Shown in pieces: positions 42,464 to 51,384 of a stretch of DNA of 64,000 nucleotides; position 1 is the stretch's first letter, and every line of letters starts with the position of its first letter. Position numbers and translations under genes: made by a program. Below the pieces are notes generated by a model. The model was not told the origin of the DNA, made no database searches, and saw nothing but the letters and a program-made list of their open reading frames with translations. Source of the DNA: Lachnospiraceae bacterium UBA3689 (GTDB lineage Bacteria; Bacillota; Clostridia; Lachnospirales; Lachnospiraceae); the NCBI GenBank assembly GCA_002371465.1, contig DFIU01000007.1, positions 1 to 64,000 on the forward strand, given 5' to 3'.

Positions 42464-44716
42464 ATGCCAAAGACAGAAACGGATGATCGGATTATCCGCA
42501 CGGATTATTCCGAGATCATGCAGAAAAATTATATCGACTACGCCATGTCCGTCATCGTATCCCGCGCCCTGCCGGATGTCCGCGACGGCTTAAAGCCGGT
42601 CCAGCGCCGCGTCCTTTTTGATATGTGGGAACTGGGGACGAGATATGACCGCCCCTACCGGAAGAGCGCCCGTATCGTGGGCGATACCATGGGTAAGTAC
42701 CATCCCCACGGGGATTCTTCCATCTACGACGCCCTGGTCGTCATGGCGCAGGATTTCAAAAAGGGCAGAACGTTGGTGGACGGTCACGGCAACTTCGGCT
42801 CCATCGAAGGCGACGGAGCCGCCGCCATGCGTTACACCGAGGCGAGGCTGGAAAAATTCACCCAGGACGTCTTCTTATCCGATCTGGACCAGAATATCGT
42901 CGACTTTATTCCCAACTTTGATGAGACCGAAAAGGAGCCGGAGATCCTGCCGGCGCGGATCCCCAATATCCTGGTCAACGGCTCGGAGGGGATCGCCGTC
43001 GGTATGGCGACCTCAATTCCGACCCACAACCTCTCGGAGGTCCTTGACGCGGTCATCGCCTATATCCGGGACGACAGCATTTCCTCGGAAGGGCTGACCC
43101 GGTACATCAAGGGACCGGATTTTCCGACCGGCGGCATCATCGTCAACAAGGATGAGCTGCGGAATATCTACGAGACCGGCCAGGGCAAGCTCAAGATCCG
43201 GGGCAGGACCCAGATCGAAAAAGGCAAGAACGGCAGAACCAACATCGTCATCACCGAGATTCCCTACACTATGATCGGAGCCGGTATCGGCAAGTTCCTG
43301 AACGACGTCGCCCAGCTGGCGGAGAACCGGACCTGTCCGGAGATCGTCGACATCTCCAACCAGTCCTCCAAAGAAGGAACCCGGATCGTCATTGAGTGCA
43401 GGAAGGGAGCCGATGCGGAAAATATCCGCAACATCCTCTTTAAAAAGACCAGGCTGGAAGATACCTTCGGTGTCAACATGCTGGTCGTATCAAACGGTCG
43501 GCCCGAGACTATGTCCCTTCAGCAGATCATCGAAGCCCATGTGGACTTCCAGTTCGAGATCGCGGACCGCAAGTATGAGAACCTGCTGACCAAGGAACTG
43601 GAACAAAAGGAGGTCCAGGAGGGTCTTATCCGCGCCGTTGACGTCATCGACCTCATCATTGAGATCCTAAGGGGGTCCAAAAACCGCAAGATGGCGCTGG
43701 AATGCCTGGTGATGGGCAAGACGGACGGCATTCACTTTAAGTCGGAGGAGAGCCGGGAGGCGGCCCAGAACCTTGTGTTCACGGAGCGCCAGGCCAACGC
43801 CATCCTCGATATGCGGCTGGTCAAGCTGATCGGACTGGAGATCGACGCCCTCATGAAGGATCACGCGGAGACCATGAAGCGGATCGCCCGCTACCAGAAG
43901 CTGCTCGACGACCACGACGCGATGGCGTCCCAGCTGATTTCCGAGCTGGAAGATATGAAGAAGGAGTACGGCACCGCCCGCAGGACAACGATTGAAAATG
44001 CCGATGAGATCGTCATCGAAGAGAAGAAGATCGAGGAGGAAGAGGTCGCCTTCTGTCTGGACCGCTTCGGCTACGCCAAGGTCCTGGATCTTAGCGCCTA
44101 CGAAAAGAACAAAGAGGCGGCGGATGCTGACAGCAAGTATGTGATCCGGGTCATGAATACGGATAAGATCGCGATCTTTACCGACACCGGCAAGCTCCAT
44201 ACCGTAAAGGTCCTGGATGTGCCCCGCAAGCGCCTAAGAGACAAGGGAACGCCCATCGACAACCTGAGCAACTTCTCCAATGCGGAGGAGGAGATCCTTT
44301 GGGTGGGCGCCATGGCGGATGTGATCCGGCACCGTTTCTTCTTCGCGACCGCAAACGGCAATGTCAAACTGACCCAGGGGAAGGAATTTGTCTCCTCGGT
44401 CCGGTCCATCCAGTCGACCAGGATGCAGGAGGACGATCGGATCGTGACAGTTCAGCCGGCGGATGAGATGGATTTTGCGGTCCTAAGGACCCGGGAAGGC
44501 TACTTCATCCGCTTCTCCCTGGAGGATGTCTCCGAACTGAGAAAGACCGCCGTCGGCGTGCGGGGTATCCACTTAAGCGAGGGGGACAAAGTGGACGGAG
44601 CCTGGCTTTTGACCAACGGCAGGGAATTTTCGATCGGCAAAGAGGGCGGCAGAATGTCCCTCAACCGGCTGAAATTATCAAAGCGGGGCGGCAAGGGCGT
44701 CAAAAGCCGTCACTGA
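42464..44716 (+). CDS. parC: Type IIA topoisomerase cleavage subunit (ParC-like)
   Basis: DNA-breaking subunit of 750 aa. Catalytic Tyr124 is in RYTEARL; the quinolone-determining segment has HPHGDSSIYDAL with the wild-type Ser and Asp. The C-terminal domain is short and has only weak beta-pinwheel signs, with KRGGKGVK at the extreme C-terminus. That resembles a GyrA-box (QRRGGKG) core but is not at blade one. Pairing with parE and short length favour topoisomerase IV. It is 10 nt after parE and clearly in one operon. Confidence 0.78.
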   Translation: MPKTETDDRIIRTDYSEIMQKNYIDYAMSVIVSRALPDVRDGLKPVQRRVLFDMWELGTRYDRPYRKSARIVGDTMGKYHPHGDSSIYDALVVMAQDFKKGRTLVDGHGNFGSIEGDGAAAMRYTEARLEKFTQDVFLSDLDQNIVDFIPNFDETEKEPEILPARIPNILVNGSEGIAVGMATSIPTHNLSEVLDAVIAYIRDDSISSEGLTRYIKGPDFPTGGIIVNKDELRNIYETGQGKLKIRGRTQIEKGKNGRTNIVITEIPYTMIGAGIGKFLNDVAQLAENRTCPEIVDISNQSSKEGTRIVIECRKGADAENIRNILFKKTRLEDTFGVNMLVVSNGRPETMSLQQIIEAHVDFQFEIADRKYENLLTKELEQKEVQEGLIRAVDVIDLIIEILRGSKNRKMALECLVMGKTDGIHFKSEESREAAQNLVFTERQANAILDMRLVKLIGLEIDALMKDHAETMKRIARYQKLLDDHDAMASQLISELEDMKKEYGTARRTTIENADEIVIEEKKIEEEEVAFCLDRFGYAKVLDLSAYEKNKEAADADSKYVIRVMNTDKIAIFTDTGKLHTVKVLDVPRKRLRDKGTPIDNLSNFSNAEEEILWVGAMADVIRHRFFFATANGNVKLTQGKEFVSSVRSIQSTRMQEDDRIVTVQPADEMDFAVLRTREGYFIRFSLEDVSELRKTAVGVRGIHLSEGDKVDGAWLLTNGREFSIGKEGGRMSLNRLKLSKRGGKGVKSRH

Positions 44717-44769
44717 CCACTAAAAATAGCTCTTAAGCCGCCTAAAAGCCCATATTTTGTGAATTTGGC

Positions 44770-44798
44770 TTGCATTTTCCATAGACGGGTGCTATATT
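44770..44798 (+). promoter_or_regulatory. rimP-nusA-infB operon promoter
   Basis: TTGCAT (44770-44775), exactly 17 bp, TATATT (44793-44798). A start near 44805 gives a leader of about 70 nt that contains the hairpin at 44825-44852. Confidence 0.75.
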
Positions 44799-44824
44799 CA
44801 ACAAGGTGCATGATTGTTTGAGAC

Positions 44825-44852
44825 TTAGGAGCGGACGCAAGTCCGCTCCTAA
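44825..44852 (+). other. GCAA-tetraloop hairpin in the rimP leader
   Basis: A perfect 12-bp stem (TTAGGAGCGGAC / GTCCGCTCCTAA) is closed by a GCAA (GNRA) tetraloop. No T-run follows, so it is not a plain terminator; it ends 21 nt before TTG 44874 and about 10 nt before the Shine-Dalgarno. A protein or RNA binding site in the leader is likely. Confidence 0.6.
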
Positions 44853-44873
44853 CTTGATGTTAGAGGAAATCAT

Positions 44874-45338
44874 TTGAGCAGAAAAGATCAGTATGAGAAA
44901 CGCACCTGGGACCATATGGTCCCCATCTGCGGCCGGCTGGGACTTCAGCTGGTGGACACGGAATTTACCAAAGAAGGCGGAGATTTTGCGCTGACGGTCT
45001 ACATCGATAAAGAGGGGGGCGTCACGGTCGACGACTGCCAGGCAGTCAGCGATCTCTTAAATCCCATCCTCGATGAGGAGGACTACATTTCAGAGACCTA
45101 TACGCTCTATGTCAGCTCTCCGGGACTGGGCAGAAAACTCAAGCGGCCGCACGACTTTGAGTGGGCATGCGGCAGGGAAGTGGAAGTGAAGACCTACCGC
45201 GCCTACGACGGGGAGAAGGAGTTCCGCGGCGTTTTGAAGAGCTGGGACGACAAGCAGGTTACAATCGATGCGAACGGTCAGGATCGGACCTTTGAGAAAA
45301 AGGAGATCTCCCTGATCCGGACGGCATTTGATTTTTAA
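44874..45338 (+). CDS. rimP: Ribosome maturation factor RimP
   Basis: 30S assembly factor, 154 aa. The N-terminal domain has LVDTEFTKEGG and VYIDKEGGVTVDDC; the C-terminal SH3-like domain has ETYTLYVSSPGLGRKLK, the family hallmark. Start is TTG 44874 with AGAGG at 7-8 nt. First gene of the rimP-nusA-ylxR-ylxQ-infB operon. The leader has a GNRA hairpin. Confidence 0.95.
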   Translation: MSRKDQYEKRTWDHMVPICGRLGLQLVDTEFTKEGGDFALTVYIDKEGGVTVDDCQAVSDLLNPILDEEDYISETYTLYVSSPGLGRKLKRPHDFEWACGREVEVKTYRAYDGEKEFRGVLKSWDDKQVTIDANGQDRTFEKKEISLIRTAFDF

Positions 45339-45355
45339 ATGGAGGAAAGCATAAC

Positions 45356-46567
45356 ATGAGTGAATTCGCTGAAGCATTAGAGGCAGTTATCAAGGAGAAG
45401 GGGATCAGCAAAGATGCGATGATCGAATCCATCGAGCAGAGTCTTCTGGCAGCCTGCAAGCAGCGCTACGGAAACAACGAGAATATCGATGTCAGAATCG
45501 ATCCGGAAACGCTGGAGCTTCGGGTTATGGCGGAAAAGGAAGTCGTCGAGGACCAGGACCACATCCTGGATCCTATCATGCAGGTGACTGTCGAGGAAGC
45601 GAGAAATACGGATCCGCATGCTATGGCGGGCGATATCATCACGATCGATATTGATCCCAAGTCCTTCACCAGAATCGCGGCTCAAAACGGTTCCAACATC
45701 ATCAAACAGAAGATTCGTGAAGAAGAACGCAACAACGTCTACAACGCCTATAACGATAAGATCCACCAGGTCGTCTCCGGCGTCGTCCAGAGACAGCAGG
45801 GCAAGAATTACTACATCAATCTGGGCAAGGCGGACGCCATCCTGACGGAAAATGAGCAGGTAAAGACCGAGCATTTCAACACCAACGACCGGATCAAGGT
45901 CTACGTCGTGGATGTCAAGAACCTGCCCAAGGGCCCCAGGATTACGGTATCGAGAACCCATCCGGAACTGGTCCGCAAGCTCTTTGAAGAGGAAGTTTCG
46001 GAAGTCAGTGAGGGCATCGTGGAGATCAAGGGCATTTCACGCGAGCCGGGCTCCAGGACTAAGATGGCGGTCTGGTCCAACGACCCCAACGTCGATCCGG
46101 TCGGCGCCTGCGTCGGCGTCAACGGCAGCCGTGTCAATACGGTCGTTGATGAGCTGGGCGGAGAGAAGATCGATATCATCGCCTGGGATGAAAATCCTGC
46201 TATCTTAATTGAAAATGCCCTAAGCCCCGCCAAGGTCATCACGGTCGGCGCCGATCCGGACGAACGGTCCGCCAAGGTTATCGTGCCGGATTACCAGCTC
46301 TCCCTTGCCATCGGCAAGGAGGGACAGAATGCCCGTCTGGCGGCGAGACTGACCGGCTACAAGATCGACATCAAGTCCGAAACACAGGCGCGCGAGTCCG
46401 GCGACTTTGACGGACTCTTCCTCGACGACTACGACGAGGACGGGACCTATTATGAAGAAGAAAGCGATGCGGAGATTGATGATACAGCAGAAGAACTCGT
46501 CTACGACGAAGCAGATGAAGTGGAACCCCTCACGGACCTGTCTGGGCTGCCGGAAGACCAGGAATAA
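45356..46567 (+). CDS. nusA: Transcription termination/antitermination factor NusA
   Basis: RNA-polymerase-bound factor for pausing, termination and antitermination. N-terminal domain (residues about 1-125), S1 domain (about 135-200), then KH1/KH2 with the conserved CVGVNGSRVNTVVDELGGE and LAIGKEGQNARLAA. The C-terminus after residue 345 is short and acidic with no extra repeats; 403 aa is usual for Firmicutes. ATG 45356 has GGAGG at about 10 nt. The ylxR gene starts within its last 53 nt. Confidence 0.97.
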   Translation: MSEFAEALEAVIKEKGISKDAMIESIEQSLLAACKQRYGNNENIDVRIDPETLELRVMAEKEVVEDQDHILDPIMQVTVEEARNTDPHAMAGDIITIDIDPKSFTRIAAQNGSNIIKQKIREEERNNVYNAYNDKIHQVVSGVVQRQQGKNYYINLGKADAILTENEQVKTEHFNTNDRIKVYVVDVKNLPKGPRITVSRTHPELVRKLFEEEVSEVSEGIVEIKGISREPGSRTKMAVWSNDPNVDPVGACVGVNGSRVNTVVDELGGEKIDIIAWDENPAILIENALSPAKVITVGADPDERSAKVIVPDYQLSLAIGKEGQNARLAARLTGYKIDIKSETQARESGDFDGLFLDDYDEDGTYYEEESDAEIDDTAEELVYDEADEVEPLTDLSGLPEDQE

Positions 46568-46778
46568 GGAAGACCTGATCCGGGTCGTCCGCACGTCGGA
46601 CGGCGGGATTTTGATTGACCGCGATCAGAAGATGGGCGGGCGCGGCGCCTATCTGTGCCGGGATGAGGACTGCCTTAAAAGGGTCAGGAAATCCGGCGCT
46701 TTGGGCAGATCTCTTAAAATCGGAATCCCGGCGGAGTTATTTTCCGATCTATTGGAGGAGGTTGCGCGTGACAGTTGA
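46515..46778 (+). CDS. ylxR: YlxR (DUF448) RNA-binding protein
   Basis: Small RNA-binding protein of about 87 aa, always found between nusA and infB in Gram-positives. Family features: RTCLGCRKTRNKEDLIRVV and GRGAYLCRDEDCLKR (the GRGAYxC signature). ATG 46515 overlaps the nusA end by 53 nt; longer in-frame starts upstream exist but would add an unconserved tail. Translationally coupled to nusA. A role in transcription regulation has been suggested for the family. Confidence 0.9.
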   Translation: MKWNPSRTCLGCRKTRNKEDLIRVVRTSDGGILIDRDQKMGGRGAYLCRDEDCLKRVRKSGALGRSLKIGIPAELFSDLLEEVARDS

Positions 46779-47082
46779 AGAAAAAGTTCTGGGCTATCTC
46801 GGACTTGCGGCAAGGGCGCGAAAACTGGAAAGTGGAGAGTTTTCCACAGAGACAGCAGTGAAAAAGGGTAAAGCGCGCGTGGTATTTGTAGCAGGCGACG
46901 CTTCGGATAATACAAAGAAACAGTTTCAGAATATGTGCGATTACTATCAGGTCCCCTGCTATATCATTTCTGACAAGGCGACCATCGGACATGCGATCGG
47001 GAAAGAGTTCCGCGCATCCTGCGCCGTGACCGACGAGGGACTGGCAAAAGCAGCGGCACGGGCAGTGAGCAAGGATAGGTAA
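46768..47082 (+). CDS. ylxQ: Ribosomal L7Ae-like K-turn-binding protein (YlxQ)
   Basis: 104-aa L7Ae/L30e-family RNA-binding protein. Typical elements are LGLAARARKLESGE, the VVFVAGDASDNTKKQF strand-helix and the FRASCAVTDEGLAKA end. GTG 46768 overlaps the ylxR stop and has GGAGGAGG about 7 nt upstream. Position between ylxR and infB is conserved in Firmicutes. It probably binds kink-turns in rRNA or mRNA. Confidence 0.9.
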   Translation: MTVEEKVLGYLGLAARARKLESGEFSTETAVKKGKARVVFVAGDASDNTKKQFQNMCDYYQVPCYIISDKATIGHAIGKEFRASCAVTDEGLAKAAARAVSKDR

Positions 47083-47095
47083 AGGGAGATAATTT

Positions 47096-50000
47096 ATGGC
47101 AAGAATCAAGGTTCATGAACTGGCAAAGGAAATCGGCATTTCCAACAAAGAGGTGCTGGATTACCTGAATGGAAAGGGTCTGACTGTCAGAACTGCTGTA
47201 AGTGTTGTTCCGGAACATGAAGTGGACAATATCCGGAAGAGATACGGCAAGGCAGTTCCCGCTTCGGATGCGGCGAAAGAGACAGACGCTCAAAAATCTG
47301 ACGGAACGAACAAGACCCAGGGCAAATCTGAAGGGGAAGGAAAGAAAAAGAGCGGCATCGTCCGCGTCATCCATACCCAGAACGCGGAAAAGAAGATTCC
47401 GGTCAGAAGAGTCAAGGCAAAACCCGCGGAAGAGCCAAAGCAAGAGGCTAAGGAGCCGGTAAAGGCGGCTCAGGAAGAAGCGGCGGCGCCCGCTCCCAAA
47501 AAGACTGAGGCAGCAAAAGAAAAATTAGCTGCAGCTCCTAAAAAAGAGGCCGCAGCTCCCAAGAAGGAGCCGGCTGAAAAGAAGGTCAGGGAGACCGCTC
47601 AGGCGGAAGGGGCCGATAAAGCTGTAAATAAAGCTCAGGCTCCGGCTAAAAAGACAGAGCCGGCAAAGGAAGAACCGACTGCGGCAGCTAAGGAAGAAAA
47701 GCCGGCTCCCGAGAAGAAAGAGACGGAACAAAGACCGGAACTGACCGGACATTCAGGCGTTAAGATTCTTGGCCATATCGATTTAAATGCAGTGAGAAAG
47801 CCAGCCTCTCCCCGCAGCAGCAGTGGAGAGAAGAGAAACAGCCAGGGACATCGGATCTACACCAACCATACCGGCGACCGCAACCAGGGCCGCGGCGGCT
47901 ATCAGGGCCGGGGCGGTGACCGGACCGGTGGACAGGGCCGGTCAGGAGGTTTCCAGGGCCGCGGGGGTCAGGGGGCAAGACCTATCTTAAACCGCAACAA
48001 CCGCGCCGGTCAGGGCGGCAGAGGCTTCGGTCAGGGCAGACCGCAGACCGGACCCATGCCGGGCGGCAGGGGCAGAGGACCGGCAGCTCCCCATGCGGGC
48101 GGAACGGACGGTGCTTTAGCCCACAAGACCTCCCGTGATTTTGCCAAGGGCTCCAAGGAGAAGGATAAAAACAGGGAGGAGCGCCGGGAGAACGGCCGCC
48201 ACGGTTTTGCCAACAGACCCAATCAGCAGCGGCGTACCTTTAACCGGGTTCCCAAGGCTCTGCAGAAGAAGCACAACAATGCTCCCCAGGAGAGAAAGCC
48301 GGAAGAGGTCGTAACCGAGATCCGGGTACCGGAGAGAATCACTATCCGGGATCTGGCGGAGCGGATGAAGATCCAGGCTTCCGAGCTTGTCAAGGAACTC
48401 TTCATGAAGGGGGAAATGGTGACAGTCAACCATGAGATCCCCTACGAAAAGGCGGAAGAGATCGCTTTGGATCACGACATCCTCTGTGAGAAAGAGGAGA
48501 AGGAAGACGTCATCGGAGAGCTTCTTCAGGAGGAAGAAGAGGATGAAGCTGCTATGGTTTCCCGTCCGCCGGTCGTCTGCGTCATGGGTCACGTTGACCA
48601 CGGCAAGACCTCCCTTCTCGACGCCATCCGTCATACCCATGTGACCGAGCGCGAAGCCGGCGGTATCACTCAGGCAATCGGCGCTTACATGGTATCCGTC
48701 AAGGGACAGAAGATCACCTTCCTCGATACGCCGGGTCACGAGGCATTCACGGCTATGCGAATGAGAGGTGCCAACGCGACCGATATCGCGGTTCTGGTTG
48801 TCGCGGCGGACGACGGCGTTATGCCGCAGACTGTCGAAGCGATCAACCACGCCAAGGCTGCCAATACCGAGATCATCGTGGCAGTCAACAAGATCGATAA
48901 GCCGGGCGCCAACATGGACCGCGTCAAGCAGGAGCTGTCCGAGTACGGTCTTATTGCGGAAGACTGGGGCGGAGACACCGTCTTCTGTCCGGTTTCCGCC
49001 AAGACCCACGAAGGTCTTGACAACCTCCTGGAGATGATCCTGCTCTCCTCGGAAGTGAAGGAATTAAAGGCAAATCCGGACCGGAACGCAAGAGGTATCG
49101 TCCTCGAGGCAAAGCTGGACAAGGGCCGCGGCCCGGTTGCGTCCATTCTCATCCAGAAGGGTACCCTGCACCAGGGCGACTTTATCGCCTGCGGCGCTGC
49201 CTTTGGCAAGGTCCGTGCCATGACCGACGAAAACGGCAAGCGCCTCCACAAGGCTACACCGTCCATGCCCTGCGAGATCATCGGCCTTTCGGATGTTCCG
49301 GAAGCAGGTGAGGTTCTTATGGCCTTTGACAGTGACAAGGAGGCAAAGGAATTTGCATCGGTCTTTGTTACGGAAGAGAAGAAGAACCTGCTCGAAGGAA
49401 CCAGGACCCAGATGTCGCTTGATGATCTGTTCAGCCAGATCAAGGAAGGCAGCTTGAAGGAACTTCCGATCGTGGTCAAGGCGGACGTCCAGGGGTCTGC
49501 GGAAGCGGTTTCTCAGTCCCTGCAGAAGCTGTCCAATGAGGAAGTTGTCGTCAAGGTCATCCACGCCGGCGTCGGTGCCATCACCGAATCGGACGTCGCT
49601 TTAGCGGCTGCATCCAACGCCATCATCATCGGTTTTGCGGTCCGGCCGGACGCGACCGCAAAGTCCATGGCTGACCAGCAGAAGGTGGATATCCACCTCT
49701 ACAACGTCATTTACGAAGCGATCGAAGATGTCGAGCGCGCCATCAAGGGTATGCGGGCAGCTGTCTATGAAGAGCAGGTCCAGGGTCACGTCGAGGTCCG
49801 CCAGATCTTCAAGGCGTCCAAGATCGGTAAGATCGCCGGATCCAACGTCATCGACGGTCTCATCCAGAAGAATTCCAAGGTCCGCGTCAAGCGGGGCGAG
49901 GAAGTTCTCTTTGACGGTGACCTGGCTTCGCTTAGAATCGGCAAGGATGATGTGAAGGAAGTTAAGAAGGGCTTTGACTGCGGTCTTGTCTTTGCCGAAT

Positions 50001-50101
50001 TTGAAGACTTTGAAATCGGCGATATTGTCGAGGCATATACCATGGTCGAAGTAGAAAGAGATAGTTATGAGAAAAAACAGTCCGAAAAATCTGCGAATTA
50101 A
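47096..50101 (+). CDS. infB: Translation initiation factor IF-2
   Basis: GTPase delivering initiator tRNA, 1001 aa, longer than most. Two N-terminal IF2_N domains: residues about 1-55 (VHELAKEIGISNKEVLDYL) and about 410-465 (RITIRDLAERMKIQASELVKELF). Between them lie an Ala/Lys/Glu/Pro-rich linker and an RGG-rich tract at about residues 258-340 (Gly, Arg, Gln, Phe). The G domain starts with GHVDHGKTSL near residue 497; DTPGHEAF and NKIDKPGA complete the GTPase motifs. Domains II-IV follow normally. rbfA begins inside its last 35 nt. Confidence 0.97.
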   Translation: MARIKVHELAKEIGISNKEVLDYLNGKGLTVRTAVSVVPEHEVDNIRKRYGKAVPASDAAKETDAQKSDGTNKTQGKSEGEGKKKSGIVRVIHTQNAEKKIPVRRVKAKPAEEPKQEAKEPVKAAQEEAAAPAPKKTEAAKEKLAAAPKKEAAAPKKEPAEKKVRETAQAEGADKAVNKAQAPAKKTEPAKEEPTAAAKEEKPAPEKKETEQRPELTGHSGVKILGHIDLNAVRKPASPRSSSGEKRNSQGHRIYTNHTGDRNQGRGGYQGRGGDRTGGQGRSGGFQGRGGQGARPILNRNNRAGQGGRGFGQGRPQTGPMPGGRGRGPAAPHAGGTDGALAHKTSRDFAKGSKEKDKNREERRENGRHGFANRPNQQRRTFNRVPKALQKKHNNAPQERKPEEVVTEIRVPERITIRDLAERMKIQASELVKELFMKGEMVTVNHEIPYEKAEEIALDHDILCEKEEKEDVIGELLQEEEEDEAAMVSRPPVVCVMGHVDHGKTSLLDAIRHTHVTEREAGGITQAIGAYMVSVKGQKITFLDTPGHEAFTAMRMRGANATDIAVLVVAADDGVMPQTVEAINHAKAANTEIIVAVNKIDKPGANMDRVKQELSEYGLIAEDWGGDTVFCPVSAKTHEGLDNLLEMILLSSEVKELKANPDRNARGIVLEAKLDKGRGPVASILIQKGTLHQGDFIACGAAFGKVRAMTDENGKRLHKATPSMPCEIIGLSDVPEAGEVLMAFDSDKEAKEFASVFVTEEKKNLLEGTRTQMSLDDLFSQIKEGSLKELPIVVKADVQGSAEAVSQSLQKLSNEEVVVKVIHAGVGAITESDVALAAASNAIIIGFAVRPDATAKSMADQQKVDIHLYNVIYEAIEDVERAIKGMRAAVYEEQVQGHVEVRQIFKASKIGKIAGSNVIDGLIQKNSKVRVKRGEEVLFDGDLASLRIGKDDVKEVKKGFDCGLVFAEFEDFEIGDIVEAYTMVEVERDSYEKKQSEKSAN

Positions 50102-50441
50102 CCAGGAAGTCATGCGGGAGCTGTCGGGGATTATCCGGGAACTAAAGGATCCCCGGATCGGTCCCATGACCTCCGTCATGGATGCCTACGTCGCCCCGGA
50201 TCTGAAGACCTGCAAGGTCTTTATCAGCGTCCTGGGGGATGAGAAGGCGCAAAAAGATACGATGGACGGTCTTAATTCCGCTAAGGGCTTTATCCGCCAC
50301 GAACTGGCTGCGAGGCTGAATTTAAGAAATACGCCCGAGCTGACCTTTGAACTCGACCGTTCAATTGAGCGGGGCGTGGAAATGTCAAAACTGATCGACG
50401 AAGTGCGTACAAAGGACGAGGAATCGCATGGAGAACATTGA
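50067..50441 (+). CDS. rbfA: 30S ribosome-binding factor A
   Basis: Cold-shock type 30S maturation factor of 124 aa with a KH-like fold. Motifs: IN-EVMRELSGIIRELKDPRIG, CKVFISVLGDE, LNLRNTPELTFELDRSIERG. ATG 50067 overlaps infB by 35 nt and its own end overlaps the DHH phosphoesterase by 14 nt, so all three are translationally coupled. Confidence 0.95.
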   Translation: MRKNSPKNLRINQEVMRELSGIIRELKDPRIGPMTSVMDAYVAPDLKTCKVFISVLGDEKAQKDTMDGLNSAKGFIRHELAARLNLRNTPELTFELDRSIERGVEMSKLIDEVRTKDEESHGEH

Positions 50442-51384
50442 AGAATTACTGCAGGGGAAGATCCGCAGGATCGGGATCGCCGGTCATGTCAACCCTGACG
50501 GGGACTGCATCGGATCGACGACGGCTCTCTTTTTGTACCTCAGAAAAAATCATCCCAAGATCAAGGTGGACCTCTACCTGGAACTGCCCAAGCAGGCCCT
50601 GCGGACCCTGAAGGGGTTTGGAGAATCCAGGCAGACGGCAAATGAGGACCACATCTACGACCTCTTCTTCACCTGCGATGTCAGCAGCCGGGACCGGATC
50701 GGGGTCGCCGGCGACCTGTTTGAACAGGCGAACCGCACCGTCTGCATCGACCACCATGTGAGTAATCCGGGCTTTGCCGATGTCAACCACATTGTGCCCG
50801 ACGCCAGCTCCTGCGCGGAAGTGCTGACGGACCTGATGGCTCTTGACAAGATCGATCAGGACATCGCGGAGTCTCTCTATACGGGGATCATCCATGATTC
50901 GGGAGTTTTCCAGTACAGCAACACCAGTCCCCACACCATGCGGTGCGCGGCGAACCTGATGGAGAAGGGTTTTGATCACAACAAGCTGATCGACGACTCC
51001 TTTAACAAGAGGACCTTCCGCCAGAACCGGATCCTGGGCTATGCCCTTGAAAAGGCGGAGCAGGCATTTGACGGTCAGGTCGTGGTCAGCTCCATCTCTC
51101 TTGAGGAAATGGAAGAGTATGAGGTGACCCAGCAGGACCTCGATATGGTCGTCTCCCAGCTAAGGCTGACCGAAGGGGCGGAAGTGGCCGTCTTTGTCTA
51201 TGAGAAGGAGACGGGCCAATTCAAGGTGTCCCTTAGGAGCAATTCCTACTTTGATGTCTCAGAGGCGGCTGCTGTCTTTGGCGGCGGCGGTCATGTCCAC
51301 GCGGCGGGCTGTTCCGGCGAGGGATCGGCAGATCAGGTTATCGCCAGGATCCTTTCGGAAATAGAAAAGAGGCTCCATGGTTAA
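50428..51384 (+). CDS. nrnA: DHH-family oligoribonuclease/PAP phosphatase
   Basis: NrnA-type bifunctional nano-RNase and 3'-phosphoadenosine-5'-phosphate phosphatase, 318 aa. DHH motifs: GHVNPDGDCIGS, FFTCDVSSRDR, IDHHVSN; the DHHA1 domain ends with GGGGHVHAAGC. Found in the same position after rbfA across Firmicutes. ATG 50428 lies inside rbfA and the gene overlaps truB by 8 nt. Confidence 0.92.
   Translation: MENIEELLQGKIRRIGIAGHVNPDGDCIGSTTALFLYLRKNHPKIKVDLYLELPKQALRTLKGFGESRQTANEDHIYDLFFTCDVSSRDRIGVAGDLFEQANRTVCIDHHVSNPGFADVNHIVPDASSCAEVLTDLMALDKIDQDIAESLYTGIIHDSGVFQYSNTSPHTMRCAANLMEKGFDHNKLIDDSFNKRTFRQNRILGYALEKAEQAFDGQVVVSSISLEEMEEYEVTQQDLDMVVSQLRLTEGAEVAVFVYEKETGQFKVSLRSNSYFDVSEAAAVFGGGGHVHAAGCSGEGSADQVIARILSEIEKRLHG

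Noticed and set aside
46407..46514. Longer N-terminus for YlxR
   Set aside because: It lies wholly in the nusA coding region, is Thr/Lys rich and not seen in the family; ATG 46515 gives a normal length.
48116..49009. Antisense frame opposite infB
   Set aside because: Shadow of the IF2 G-domain coding sequence; no start signals.
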